Program-made: the position numbers and the translations under genes | Origin: Calliopsis andreniformis | Lineage: Eukaryota > Arthropoda > Insecta > Hymenoptera > Andrenidae | Direction: 5' to 3' | NCBI RefSeq assembly: GCF_051401765.1 | Contig: NW_027480423.1 | Location: 19,654,001 to 19,718,000 of the forward strand | Length of the DNA stretch: 64,000 nucleotides | The notes under the pieces: generated by a model | The model's database searches: none | What the model was told of the DNA's origin: nothing | What the model saw: only the letters and a program-made list of their open reading frames with translations | Part shown: positions 24,774 through 36,450 of the stretch, piece after piece | How positions within the stretch are numbered: position 1 is the first letter of the stretch | Layout: each line of letters begins with the position of its first letter

Positions 24774-26235
24774 ACGCAAAAAAAATACAACAGTGTTGCC
24801 ATCATATAACAGGAATAATTACAACCAGTTTGAAAGTGATGGCCAATTCTACGTTCCGGGCAACCTAGGCATCACTCTATTGCGTTGCTCCACCAGATCG
24901 AATAGTTAGTGCCTTAGAAGTCAACGCCAGAAGCATAAAATACGATATAAATACAACAGTTTTTGCATCGTATAAAACGAGTGATTGCAACCAGTTTGAA
25001 AGTGATGGTCATTTCTGCTTTCCGGGCAACCTAGGCTTCACTCTAGGGCGTTGCTCCACCAGATCGAATAGTTAGTGCCTTAGAAGTCAACGCCAGAAGC
25101 ATAAAATACAATATAAATACAACAGTTTTTCCATTGTATAAAACGAATAATTGCAACCAGTATGAAACTTATGGACATTTCTACTTTCCGAGCAACCTAG
25201 GCTTCACCCTGGGGCGTTGCTCCAACAGATTGAATAGTTAGGGCCTTAGAAGTCAACGCCCGAACCATAAAATGCAAAAAAAATACAACAGTGTTTCCAT
25301 CATATATCAGGAGTAATTGCAACCAGTTTGAAAGTGATGGCCAATTCTACGTTCCGGGCAACCTAGGTTTCACTCCAGGGCGTCGCTCCACCAGACCGAA
25401 TAGTTCCGGCCTAAGAAGTCAACGCCAGAAGCATAAAATACGATATAAATACAACAGCTTTTCCATCGTATAAAACGAATAGTTGCAACCAGTATGAAAC
25501 TTATGGTCATCTCTACATTCCGAGCAAGCTAGGCTTCACCCTAGGGCGTTGGTCCAACAGATTGAATAGTTAGGGCATTACAAGTCAACGCCCGAAGCAT
25601 AAAATGCAATAAAAATACAACAGTGTATCCATCATATAACAGGAATAATTGCAACCAGTTTGCAAGTGATGGCCAATTCTACGTTCCGGGCAACCGAGGC
25701 CTCACTCTAGGGCGTTGTTCCACCAGATCGAATAGCTAGTGTCTTAGAAGTCAGCGCCAGAAGCATAAAATACAATATAAATACAACAGTTTTTCCATCG
25801 TATAAAACGAATAATTGCAACCAGTATGAAACTTATGGTCATTTCTACTTTCCGAGCAACCTAGGCTTCACCCTAGGGCGTTGCTCCAACAGATTGAATA
25901 GTTAGGACCTTAGAAGTCAACGCCCGAACCATAAAATGCAAAAAAAATACAGCAGTGTTTCCATCATATAACAGGAATAATTGCAACGAGTTTGAAAGTG
26001 ATGGCCAATTCTACTTTCCGGGCAACCTAGGCTTCACCCTAGGGCGTTGCTCCAACGGATTGAATAGTTAGGGCCTTAGAAGTCATCGCCCGAACCATAA
26101 AATGCAAAAAAAATACAACAGTGTTTCCATCATATAACAGGAATAATTGCATCCAGTTTGAAAGTGATGGCCAATTCTACGTTCCGGGCAACCTAGGTTT
26201 CACTCCAGGGCGTTGCTCCACCAGACCGAATAGTT
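24774..26235 (+). repeat. 17-monomer HOR, partial copy 3 (about 8.8 monomers)
   Basis: It continues the 2,822 bp period to about 26,235, where the sequence reads GAATAGTTACGGCCC instead of the GAATAGTTAGTGCC of copy 2. Small differences gather near the end (GCAACGAG near 25,983 and CTTTCCGGGC), consistent with an older or converted boundary. Confidence 0.88.
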
Positions 26236-26551
26236 ACGGCCCAAGAAGTCAACGCCAGAAGCATAAAATACGATATAAATACAACAGCTTTTCCGTCGTA
26301 TAAAACGAATAATTGCAACCAGTATGAAACTTATGGTCATTTCTACTTTCCGAGCAAGCTAGGCATCACCCTAGGGCGTTGCTCCAACAGATTGAATAGT
26401 TAGGGCCTTAGAAGTCAACGCCCGAAGCATAAAATGCAATAAAAATACAACAGTGTTTCCATCATATATCAGGAATAATTGCAACCAGTTTGAAAGTGTT
26501 GGCCAATTCTACGTTCCGGGCAACCTAGACTTCACTCTACGGCGCTGCTCC

Positions 26552-27835
26552 ACAAGATCGAATAGTTAGTGCCTTAGAAGTCAACGCCAGAAGCATAAAA
26601 TACGATATAAATACAACAGCGTTTGCATCGTATAAAGCGAATAATTGCAACCAGTGTGAAAGTTATGGTCATTTCTACATTCCGAGTAACCTGGGATCCA
26701 CTCTAGGGCGTTGCTCCACCAGATCGAATGGTTAGGTCCATAGAAGTATACGCCAGAAGCATAAAATACGATATAAATACAACAGCGTTTGCATCGTATA
26801 AAACGAATAATTGCAACCAGTGTGAAAGTTATGGTCATTTCTGCATTCCGAGCCACCTAGGATCCACTCTAGGGCGTTGCTCCACCAGATCGAATAGTTA
26901 GGTCCTTAGAAGCAAACGCCAGAAGCATAAAATACGATATAAATACAACAGCGTTTCCATCGTATAAAACGAATAATTGCAACCAGTGTGAAAGTTACGG
27001 TCATTTCTACATTCCGAGCTACCTAGGATCCACTCTAGGGCGTTGCTCCACCAGATCGAATAGTTAGGTCCTTAGAAGTAAACGCCAGAAGCATAAAATA
27101 CGATATAAATACAACAGCGTTTGCATCGTATAAAACGAATATTTGCAACCAGTGTGAAAGTTACGGTCATTTCTACATTCCGAGCAGCCTAGGATTCACT
27201 CTAGGGCGTTGCTCCACCGGATCGAATAGTTAGGTCTTTAGAAGTAAACGCCAGAAGCATAAAAAACTATATAAATACAACAGCTTTTCCATCGTATAAA
27301 AGGAATAATTGCAAACAGTGTGAAGGTAATGGTCATTTCTACGTTCCGGGCAAGCTAGGCTTCACCCTATGCCGTTGTTCCACCAGATCGAATAGTTAGG
27401 GCCTAAGAAGTGAACGCCAGAAGCATAAAATGCAATAAAAATACAACAGTTTTTCCAATCTATAACAGGATTAATTGCAACCAGTTTGAAAGTGATGGTC
27501 ATTTCTGCGTTCCGGGCAACCTAGGCTTCACTCTAGGGCATTGCTCCACCAGATCGAATAGTTAGGACCTAAGAAGTCAACGCCAGAATCATAAAATGCA
27601 ATATTAATACAACAGTTTTTCCATCGTATAAAACGAATAATTGCTACCGGTGTGAAAGTTATGGTCATTTCTACGTTCCGGGCAACCTAGGCTTCACCCT
27701 AGGGCGCTGCTCCACCAGATCGAATAGTTAGTGCCCTAGAAGTCAGCGCCAGAAGCATAAAATACAATATAAATACAACAGTTTTTCCATCGTATCTAAC
27801 GAATAATTGCAACCAGTATGAAAGTTATGGTCATT
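26552..27835 (+). repeat. Block with 2,822 bp spacing, first copy
   Basis: About 7.7 monomers recur at 29,374-30,657, again 2,822 bp away although the monomers differ from those in the 19-26 kb HOR. Markers are CGTTTGCATCG, CTGGGATCCACTC, GAAGTATACGCC, CATAAAAAACTATATAAAT and TTGCTACCGGTGTG. Flanks between the copies also align, but less well. Confidence 0.85.
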
Positions 27836-28459
27836 TCTACGTTCCGGGCAACCTAGGCTTCACCCTAGGGCGCTGCTCCACCAGATCGAATAGTTAGTGC
27901 CCTAGAAGTCAACGCCCGAAGCATGAAATACAACATAAATAGAACAGTTTTTCCATCGTATAAAACGAATAATTGCTATCAGTGTGAAAGTTAGAGTAAT
28001 TTCTACGTTCCGAGCAACCTAGGCTTCACCCTAGGGCGTTGCTCCAACGGATTGAATAGTTAGGGCCTTAGAAGTCAACGCCCGAACCATAAAGTGCAAA
28101 AAAAATACAACAGTGTTTCCATCATATAACAGCAATAATTGCAACCAGTTTGAAAGTGATGGTCAATTCTAAGTTCCGGGCAACCTAGGTTTCACACCAG
28201 GGCGTTGCTCCACCAGACCGAATAGTTACAGCCTAAAAAGTCAACGCCAGAAGCATAAAATACGATATAAATACAACAGCTTTTCCATCGTATAAAAGGA
28301 ATAATTGCAAACAGTGTGAAGGTAATGGTCATTTCTACGTTCCGGGCATGCTATGCTTCACCCTAGGCCGTTGTTCCACCAGATCGAATAGTTAGGGCCT
28401 AAGAAGTGAACGCCAGAAGCATAAAATGCAATAAAAATGCAACAGTTTTTCCAATGTAT

Positions 28460-29405
28460 AACAGGATTAATTGCAACCAGTTTGAAAGTGATGGTCATTT
28501 CTCCTTTCCGGGCAACCTAGGCTTCACTCTAGGGCGTTGCTCCACCAGATCGAATAGCTAGGGCCTTAGAAGTCAACGCCAGAAGCATAAAATACAATAT
28601 AAATACAACAGTTTTTCCATCGTATAAAACGAATAATTGCAACCAGTATGAAACTGATGGTCATTTCTACTTTCCGAGCCACCTAGGTTTCACCCTAGGG
28701 CGTTGCTCCAACAGATTGAATAGTTAGGGCCTTAGAAGTCAACGCCCGAAGCATAAAATGCAATATAAATACAACAGTGTTTCCATCGTATAAAACGAAT
28801 AATTGCAAGCAGTTTGAAACTTATGATCATTTCTACTTTCCGAGCAAGCTAGGCTTCACCCTAGGGCGCTGCTCCAACAGATTCAATAGTTAGGACCTTA
28901 CAAGTGAACGCCCGAACCATAAAATGCAAAAAAAATACAACAGTGTTTCCATCATATAACAGGAGTAATTGCAACCAGTTTAAAAGTGATGGCCAATTCT
29001 ACGCTCCGGGCAACCTAGGCTTCTCTCCATGGCGTTGCTCCACCAGACCGAATAGTTACGGCCTAAGAAGCCAACGCCAGAAGCATAAAATACGATATAA
29101 GTACAACAGCTTTTCCATCGTATAAAACGAATAACTGCAACCAGTATGAAACTTATGGTCATTTCTACTTTCCGAGCAAGCTAGGCTTCACCCTAGGGCG
29201 TTGCTCCTACAGATTGAATAGTTAGGGCCTTAGAAGTCAACGCCCAAAGCATAAAATGCAATAAAAATACAACAGTGTTTCCATCATATAACAGGAATAA
29301 TTGCAACCAGTTTGAAAGTGATGACCAATTCTACGTTCCGGGCAACGTAGGCTTCATTCTAGGGCGCTGCTCCACCAGATCGAATAGTTAGTGCCTTAGA
29401 AGTCA
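28460..29405 (+). repeat. Mobile block M, copy 1
   Basis: This block has GAGCCACCTAGGTTTC, GCAAGCAGTTTGAAACTTATG, CTTCTCTCCATGGCG and GCCTAAGAAGCCAACG. Later copies lie at 35,829-36,450, 42,405-43,350 and 44,400-44,930. Offsets are whole monomer numbers plus 0-1 bp. Here 'mobile' only means repeated at dispersed places within the array; no transposon features are present. Confidence 0.83.
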
Positions 29406-30657
29406 ACGCCAGAAGCATAAAATACGATATAAATACAACAGCGTTTGCATCGTATAAAGCGAATAATTGCAACCAGTGTGAAAGTTATGGTCATTTCTAC
29501 ATTCCGAGTAACCTGGGATCCACTCTAGGGCGTTGCTCCACCAGATCGAATAGTTAGGTCCATAGAAGTATACGCCAGAAGCATAAAATACGATATAAAT
29601 ACAACAGCGTTTGCATCGTATAAAACGAATAATTGCAACCAGTGTGAAAGTTATGGTCATTTCTACATTCCGAGCCACCTAGGATCCACTCTAGGGCGTT
29701 GCTCCACCAGATCGAATAGTTAGGTCCTTAGAAGCAAACGCCAGAAGCATAAAATACGATATAAATACAACAGCGTTTCCATCGTATAAAACGAATAATT
29801 GCAACCAGTGTGAAAGTTACGGTCATTTCTACATTCCGAGCTACCTAGGATCCACTCTAGGGCGTTGCTCCACCAGATCGAATAGTTAGGTCCTTAGAAG
29901 TAAACGCCAGAAGCATAAAATACGATATAAATACAACAGCGTTTGCATCGTATAAAACGAATATTTGCAACCAGTGTGAAAGTTATGGTCATTTCTACAT
30001 TCCGAGCAGCCTAGGATTCACTCTAGGGCGTTGTTCCACCGGATCGAATAGTTAGGTCTTTAGAAGTAAACGCCAGAAGCATAAAAAACTATATAAATAC
30101 AACAGCTTTTCCATCGTATAAAAGGAATAATTGCAAACAGTGTGAAGGTAATGGTCATTTCTACGTTCCGGGCAAGCTAGGCTTCACCCTATGCCGTTGT
30201 TCCACCAGATCGAATAGTTAGGGCCTAAGAAGTGAACGCCAGAAGCATAAAATGCAATAAAAATACAACAGCTTTTCCAATCTATAACAGGATTAATTGC
30301 AACCAGTTTGAAAGTGATGGTCATTTCTGCGTTCCGGGCAACCTAGGCTTCACTCTAGGGCATTGCTCCACCAGATCGAATAGTTAGGACCTAAGAAGTC
30401 AACGCCAGAATCATAAAATGCAATATTAATACAACAGTTTTTCCATCGTATAAAACGAATAATTGCTACCGGTGTGAAAGTTATGGTCATTTCTACGTTC
30501 CGGGCAACCTAGGCTTCACTCTAGGGCGCTACTCCACCAGATCGAATAGATAGTACCCTAGAAGTCAGCGCCAGAAGCATAAAATACAATATAAATACAA
30601 CAGTTTTTCCATCGTATAAAACGAATAATTGCAGCCAGTATGAAAGTTATGGTCATT
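29374..30657 (+). repeat. Block with 2,822 bp spacing, second copy
   Basis: It carries all the markers of the 26.55-27.84 kb block. The end differs: CGCTACTCCACCAG and AATAGATAGTACCC near 30,525-30,555 replace CGCTGCTCC and AATAGTTAGTGCCC. The later variant is found again near 44.3 and 45.15 kb. Confidence 0.85.
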
Positions 30658-30889
30658 TCTACTTTCCGGGCAACCTAGGCTACACCCTAGGGCGTTGCTA
30701 CGACAGATTGAATAGTTAGGGCCTTATAAGTCAATCCCCGAAGCATAAAATGCAATAAAAATACAACAGCTTTTCCATCATATAACAGCAATAATTGCAA
30801 CCCGTTTGAAAGTGATGGTCATTTCTACGTTCCGGGCAACCTAGGCTTCACTCTAGGGCGTTGTTCCACCAGATCGAATAGTTAGGACC

Positions 30890-32690
30890 TAAGAAGTCAA
30901 CGCCAGAATCATAAAATGCAATATTAATACAACAGTTTTTCGATCGTATAAAACGAATAATTGCTACCGGTGTGAAAGTTATGGTCATTTCTTCGTTCCG
31001 GGCAACCTAGGCTTCACCCTAGGGCGCTGCTCCACCAGATCGAATAGTTAGTGCCCTAGAAGTCAGCGCCAGAAGCATAAAATACAATATAAATACAACA
31101 GTTTTTCCATAGTATAAAACGAATAATTGCAACCAGTATGAAAGTTATGGTCATTTCTACGTTCCGGGCAACCTACGCTTCACCCTAGGGCGCTGCTCCA
31201 CCAGATCGAATAGGTCGGGCCATAGAAGTCAACGCCCGAAGCATAAAATACAAAATAAATAGAACAGTTTTTCCATTGTATAAAACGAATAATTGCTACC
31301 AGTGTGAAAGTTATATTCATTTCTACGTTCCGGGCAACCTAGGCTTGACTGTAGGGTGTTGCTCCACCAGATAGAATAGGTAGGGCCATAGAAGTCAACG
31401 CCCGAAGCATAAAATACATTAAATATACAAGAGCTTTTCCATCGTATAACAGGAATAATTGCAACCAGTGTGAAAGTGATGGTCATTTCTAGGTTCCGGG
31501 CAAGCTAGGCTTCACTCTAGGGCGTTGTTCCACCAAATCGAAAAGTTAGGGCTTAAGAAGTCAACGCCAGAAGCATAAAATACAATATAAATATAACAGT
31601 TTTTCCATCGTATAAAACGAATAATAGCAACCAGTGCGAAAGTTCTGGTCATTTGTACGTTCCGGGCAACCTAGGCTTCACTCTAGGGCGTTGCGCCACC
31701 AGATCGAATAGTTAGGGCCTTAGAAGTCAATGCCCGAAGCATAAAATGCAAAATAAATACAACAGTTTTTCCATCGTATAAAACCAATGATTGCAACCAT
31801 TATGAAAGTAATGGGCATTTCTACGTTCCGGGCAACCTAGGCTTCACTCTAGGGCGTAGCTCCACCACATCGAATAGCTACGGCCTTAGAAGTCAACGCC
31901 AGAAGCATAAAATACAGTATAAATACAACAGTCTTTCCATTGTATAGCATGACTAATTGCAACCAGTGCGAAGGTAACGATCATGTCGACGTTTCGGGCA
32001 TCCTAGACTTAACTCTGAGGCGTTGCTCCACCAGATCGAATAGTTAGGTGCTTAGAAGTAAACGCCAGAAGCATAAAATACGATATAAATACAACAGCGT
32101 TTGCATCGTATAAAACGAATAATTGCAACCAGTGTGATAGTTATGGTCATTTCTACATTCCGAGGCACCTAGGATTCACTCTAGGCCGTTGCTCCACCAG
32201 ATCGAATAGTTAGGTCTTTAGAAGTAAACGCCAGAAGCATAAAATACGATATAAATACAACAACTTTTCCATCGTATAAAAGGTATAATTGCAAACAGTG
32301 TAAAGGTAATGGTCATTTCTACGTTCCGGGCAAGCTAGGCTTCACCCTATGCCGTTGTTCCACCAGATCGAATAGTTAGGGCCTAAGAAGTGAACGCCAG
32401 AAGCATAAAATGCAACAAAAATTCAACAGTTTTTCCAATGTATAACAGGATTAATTGCAACCAGTTTGAAAGTGATGGTCATTTCTCCTTTCCGGGCAAC
32501 CTAGGCTTCACTCTAGGGCGTTGCTCCACTAGATCGAATTGCTAGGGCCTTAGAAGTCAAAGCCAGAAGCATAAAACACAATATAAATACAACAGTTTTT
32601 CCATCGTATAAAACAAATAATTGCAACCAGTATGAAACTGATGGTCATTCCTGCTTTCCGAGCAACCTAGGCTTCACCCTAGGGCGTTGC
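30890..32690 (+). repeat. 1.8 kb block repeated at 45,166-46,966
   Basis: The offset is 14,276 bp, exactly 86 monomers. Shared unusual variants include GGTCGGGCCATAGAAG, AAAGTTATATTCATTTC, GACTGTAGGGTGTTGC, TACATTAAATATACAAGAGC and TCGGGCATCCTAGACTTAAC. Both ends fall in chimeric monomers. Confidence 0.87.
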
Positions 32691-33423
32691 TCCAACAGAT
32701 TGAATAGTTAGGGCCTTAGAAGTCAACGCCCGAACCTTAAAATGAAAAAAAAATACCACAGTGCTTCCATCATCTATCAGGAATAATTGCAACCAGTTTG
32801 AAAGTGATGGCCAATTCTACGTTCCGGGCAACCTAGGCTTCACCCTATGCCGTTGTTCCACCAGATCGAATAGGTAGGGCCTAAGAAGTGAACGCCAGAA
32901 GCATAAAATGCAATAAAAATACAACAGTTGTTCCATCGTATAACTGGATTAATTGCAACCAGTTTGAAAGTGATGGTCATTTCTCCTTTCCGGGCAACCT
33001 AGGCTACACTCTAGGGCGTTGCTCTACTAGGTCGAACAGCTAGGGCCTTAGAAGTCAACGCCAGAAGTATAAAATACAATATAAATACAACAGTTTTTCC
33101 ATCGTATAAAACGAATAATTGCAACCAGTATGAAACTTATGGTCATTTGTACTTTCCGAGCAACCGAGGCTCTACGCTAGGGCGTTGCTCCAACAGATTG
33201 AGTAGTTAGGGCCTTAGATGTTCAACGCCCGAAGCATAAAATGCAATAAAAATACAACTGTGTTTCCATCATATAACAGGAATAATTGCAACCAGTTTGA
33301 AAGTGATGGCCAATTCTACGTTCAGGGCAACCTAGACTTCACTCTACGGCGTTGCTCCACCAGATCGAATAGTTAGTGCCTTAGAAGTCAACGCCAGAAG
33401 CATAAAATACAATATAAATACAA

Positions 33424-35826
33424 CAGCATCTCCATCGTATAAAACGAGTAATTGCAACCAGTATGAAACTTATGGTCATTTCTACTTTCCGAGCAACCTA
33501 GGCTTCACCTTAGGGCGTTGCTCCAGCAGATTGAATAGTTAGGGCCTTAAAAGTCAACGCCCGAACCATAAAATGCAAAAAAAATACAACAGTGCTTCCA
33601 TCATATAACAGGAATAATTGCAACCAGTTTGAAAGTGATGGCCAATTCTACGTTCCGGGCAACCTAGGCTTCACTCTAGGGCGTTGCTCCACCAGATCGA
33701 ATAGTTAGTGCCTTAGAAGTCAACGCCTGATGCATAATATACAATATAAATACAACAGTTTTTCCATCGTATAAAACAAATAATTGCAACCAGTATGAAA
33801 CTTATGGTCATTTCTACTTTCAGAGCAACCTAGGCTTCACCCTAGGGCGTTGCTCCAACGGATTGAATAGTTAGGGCCCTAGAAGTCAACGCCCGAAACA
33901 TAAAATGCAAAAAAAAATACAACAGTATTGCCATCATATAACAGGAATAATTACAACCAGTTTGAAAGTGATGGCCAATTCTACGTTCCGGGCAACCTAG
34001 GCATCACTCTATTGCGTTGCTCCACCAGATCGAATAGTTAGTGCCTTAGAAGTCAACGCCAGAAGCATAAAATACGATATAAATACAACAGTTTTTGCAT
34101 CGTATAAAACGAATAATTGCAACCAGTTTGAAAGTGATGGTCATTTCTGCTTTCCGGGCAACCTAGGCTTCACTCTAGGGCGTTGCTCCACCAGATCGAA
34201 TAGTTAGTGCCTTAGAAGTCAACGCCAGAAGCATAAAATACAATATAAATACAACAGTTTTTCCATCGTATAAAACGAATAATTGCAACCAGTATGAAAC
34301 TTATGGACATTTCTACTTTCCGAGCAACCTAGGTTTCACCCTGGGGCGTTGCTCCAACAGATTGAATAGTTAGGGCCTTAGAAGTCAACGCCCGAACCAT
34401 AAAATGCAAAAAAAATACAACAGTGTTTCCATCATATATCAGGAATAATTGCAACCAGTTTGAAAGTGATGGCCAATTCTACGTTCCGGGCAACCTAGGT
34501 TTCACTCCAGGGCGTTGCTCCACCAGACCGAATAGTTCCGGCCTAAGAAGTCAACGCCAGAAGCATAAAATACGATATAAATACAACAGCTTTTCCATCG
34601 TATAAAACGAATAATTGCAACCAGTATGAAACTTATGGTCGTCTCTACATTCCGAGCAAGCTAGGCTTCACCCTAGGGCGTTGGTCCAACAGATTGAATA
34701 GTTGGGGCATTACAAGTCAACGCCCGAAGCATAAAATGCAATAAAAATACAACAGTGTATCCATCATATAACAGGAATAATTGCAACCAGTTTGCAAGTT
34801 ATTGCCAATTCTACGTTCCGGGCAACCGAGGCCTCACTCTAGGGCGTTGTTCCACCAGATCGAATAGCTAGTGTCATAGAAGTCAGCGCCAGAAGCATAA
34901 AATACAATATAAATACAACAGTTTTTCCATCGTATAAAACGAATAATTGCAACCAGTATGAAACTTATGGTCATTTCTACTTTCCGAGCAACCTAGGCTT
35001 CACCCTAGGGCGTTGCTCCAACAGATTGAATAGTTAGGACCTTAGAAGTCAACGCCCGAACCATAAAATGCAAAAAAAATACAGCAGTGTTTCCATCATA
35101 TAACAGGAATAATAGCAACCAGTTTGAAAGTGATGGCCAATTCTACTTTCCGAGCAACCTAGGCTTCACCCTAGGGCGTTGCTCCAACGGATTGAATAGT
35201 TAGGGCCTTAGAAGTCATCGCCCGAACCATAAAATGCAAAAAAAATACAACAGTGTTTCCATCATATAACAGGAATAATTGCATCCAGATTGAAAGTGAT
35301 GGCCAATTCTACGTACCGGCAACCTAGGCTTCACTCTAGGGCGTTGCTCCACCAGATCGAATAGTTAGTGCCTTAGAAGTCAACGCCAGAAGCATAAAAT
35401 ACAATATAAATACAACAGCTTCTCCATCGTATAAAACGAATAATTCCAACCAGTATGAAACCTATGGTCATTTCTACTTTCCGAGCAACCTAGGCTTCAC
35501 CCTAGGGCATTGCTCCAGCAGATTGAATAGTTAGGGCCTTAAAAGTCAACGCCCGAACCATAAAACGCAAGAAAAATAGAACAGTGCTTCCATCATATAA
35601 CAGGAATAATTGCAACCAGTTTGAAAGTGATGGCCAATTCTACATTCCGGGCAACCTAGGCTTCACACTAGGGCGTTGCTCCACCAGATCGAATAGTCAG
35701 TGCCTTAGAAGTCAACGCCTGAAGCATAATATACAATATAAATACAACAGTTTTTCCATCGTATAAAACAAATAATTGCAACCAGTATGAAACTTATGGT
35801 CATTTCTACTTTCCGAGCAACCTAGG
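33424..35826 (+). repeat. Dispersed copy of the 17-mer HOR region
   Basis: It matches about 18.65-21.05 kb at an offset of 14,775-14,776 bp. The offset changes by 1 bp at an A9 tract near 33,910 and back at CCGGCAACC near 35,318. At about 35,827 the match ends abruptly and block M begins. The monomer near 35,584-35,766 is nearly identical to the ones at 20,809, 23,631 and 41,062. Confidence 0.85.
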
Positions 35827-35828
35827 TT

Positions 35829-36450
35829 TCACCCTAGGGCGTTGCTCCAACAGATTGAATAGTTAGGGCCTTAGAAGTCAACGCCCGAAGCATAAAATGC
35901 AATATAAATACAACAGTGTTTCCATCGTATAAAACGAATAATTGCAAGCAGTTTGAAACTTATGATCATTTCTACTTTCCGAGCAAGCTAGGCTTCACCC
36001 TAGGGCGCTGCTCCAACAGATTCAATAGTTAGGACCTTACAAGTGAACGCCCGAACCATAAAATGCAAAAAAAATACAACAGTGTTTCCATCATATAACA
36101 GGAGTAATTGCAACCAGTTTGAAAGTGATGGCCAATTCTACGCTCCGGGCAACCTAGGCTTCTCTCCATGGCGTTGCTCCACCAGACCGAATAGTTACGG
36201 CCTAAGAAGCCAACGCCAGAAGCATAAAATACGATATAAGTACAACAGCTTTTCCATCGTATAAAACGAATAACTGCAACCAGTATGAAACTTATGGTCA
36301 TTTCTACTTTCCGAGCAAGCTAGGCTTCACCCTAGGGCGTTGCTCCTACAGATTGAATAGTTAAGGCCTTAGAAGTCAACGCCCAAAGCATAAAATGCAA
36401 TAAAAATACAACAGTGTTTCCATCATATAACAGGAATAATTGCAACCAGT
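35829..36450 (+). repeat. Mobile block M, copy 2
   Basis: It matches the 28,690-29,315 part of copy 1 closely, including GCAAGCAGTTTG, CTTCTCTCCATGG and GCTCCTACAG. It begins at the join with the 17-mer HOR segment and ends before GCCAATTCTACCTTCC, which differs from copies 1 and 3. Confidence 0.82.

Larger units (their letters stand above)
26235..33420 (+). repeat. Sub-array 4: mixed and diverged monomers
   Basis: A8 tracts are largely missing here (none noticed between about 26.12 and 28.09 kb, nor between about 28.94 and 32.74 kb). Monomers carry GTGTGAAAGTTATGG, GGATCCACTC or AAATAGAACAG variants. The most divergent copies lie at about 31.9-32.04 kb, where TCGACGTTTCGGGCATCC and AACTCTGAGGCG replace the usual dyad region. 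No non-satellite sequence is visible. Confidence 0.82.

Noticed and set aside
26690..26705. GGATCC-bearing monomers as a separate BamHI satellite family
   Set aside because: Only a point variant of the dyad region (CTAGGATCCACTC or CTGGGATCCACTC); the rest of the monomer is the same family.
33901..33925. A9 tract and other 1 bp indels as sequencing errors
   Set aside because: Possible for single homopolymer cases, but several indels are shared by duplicated blocks, so they cannot all be errors. I left the single cases unassigned.
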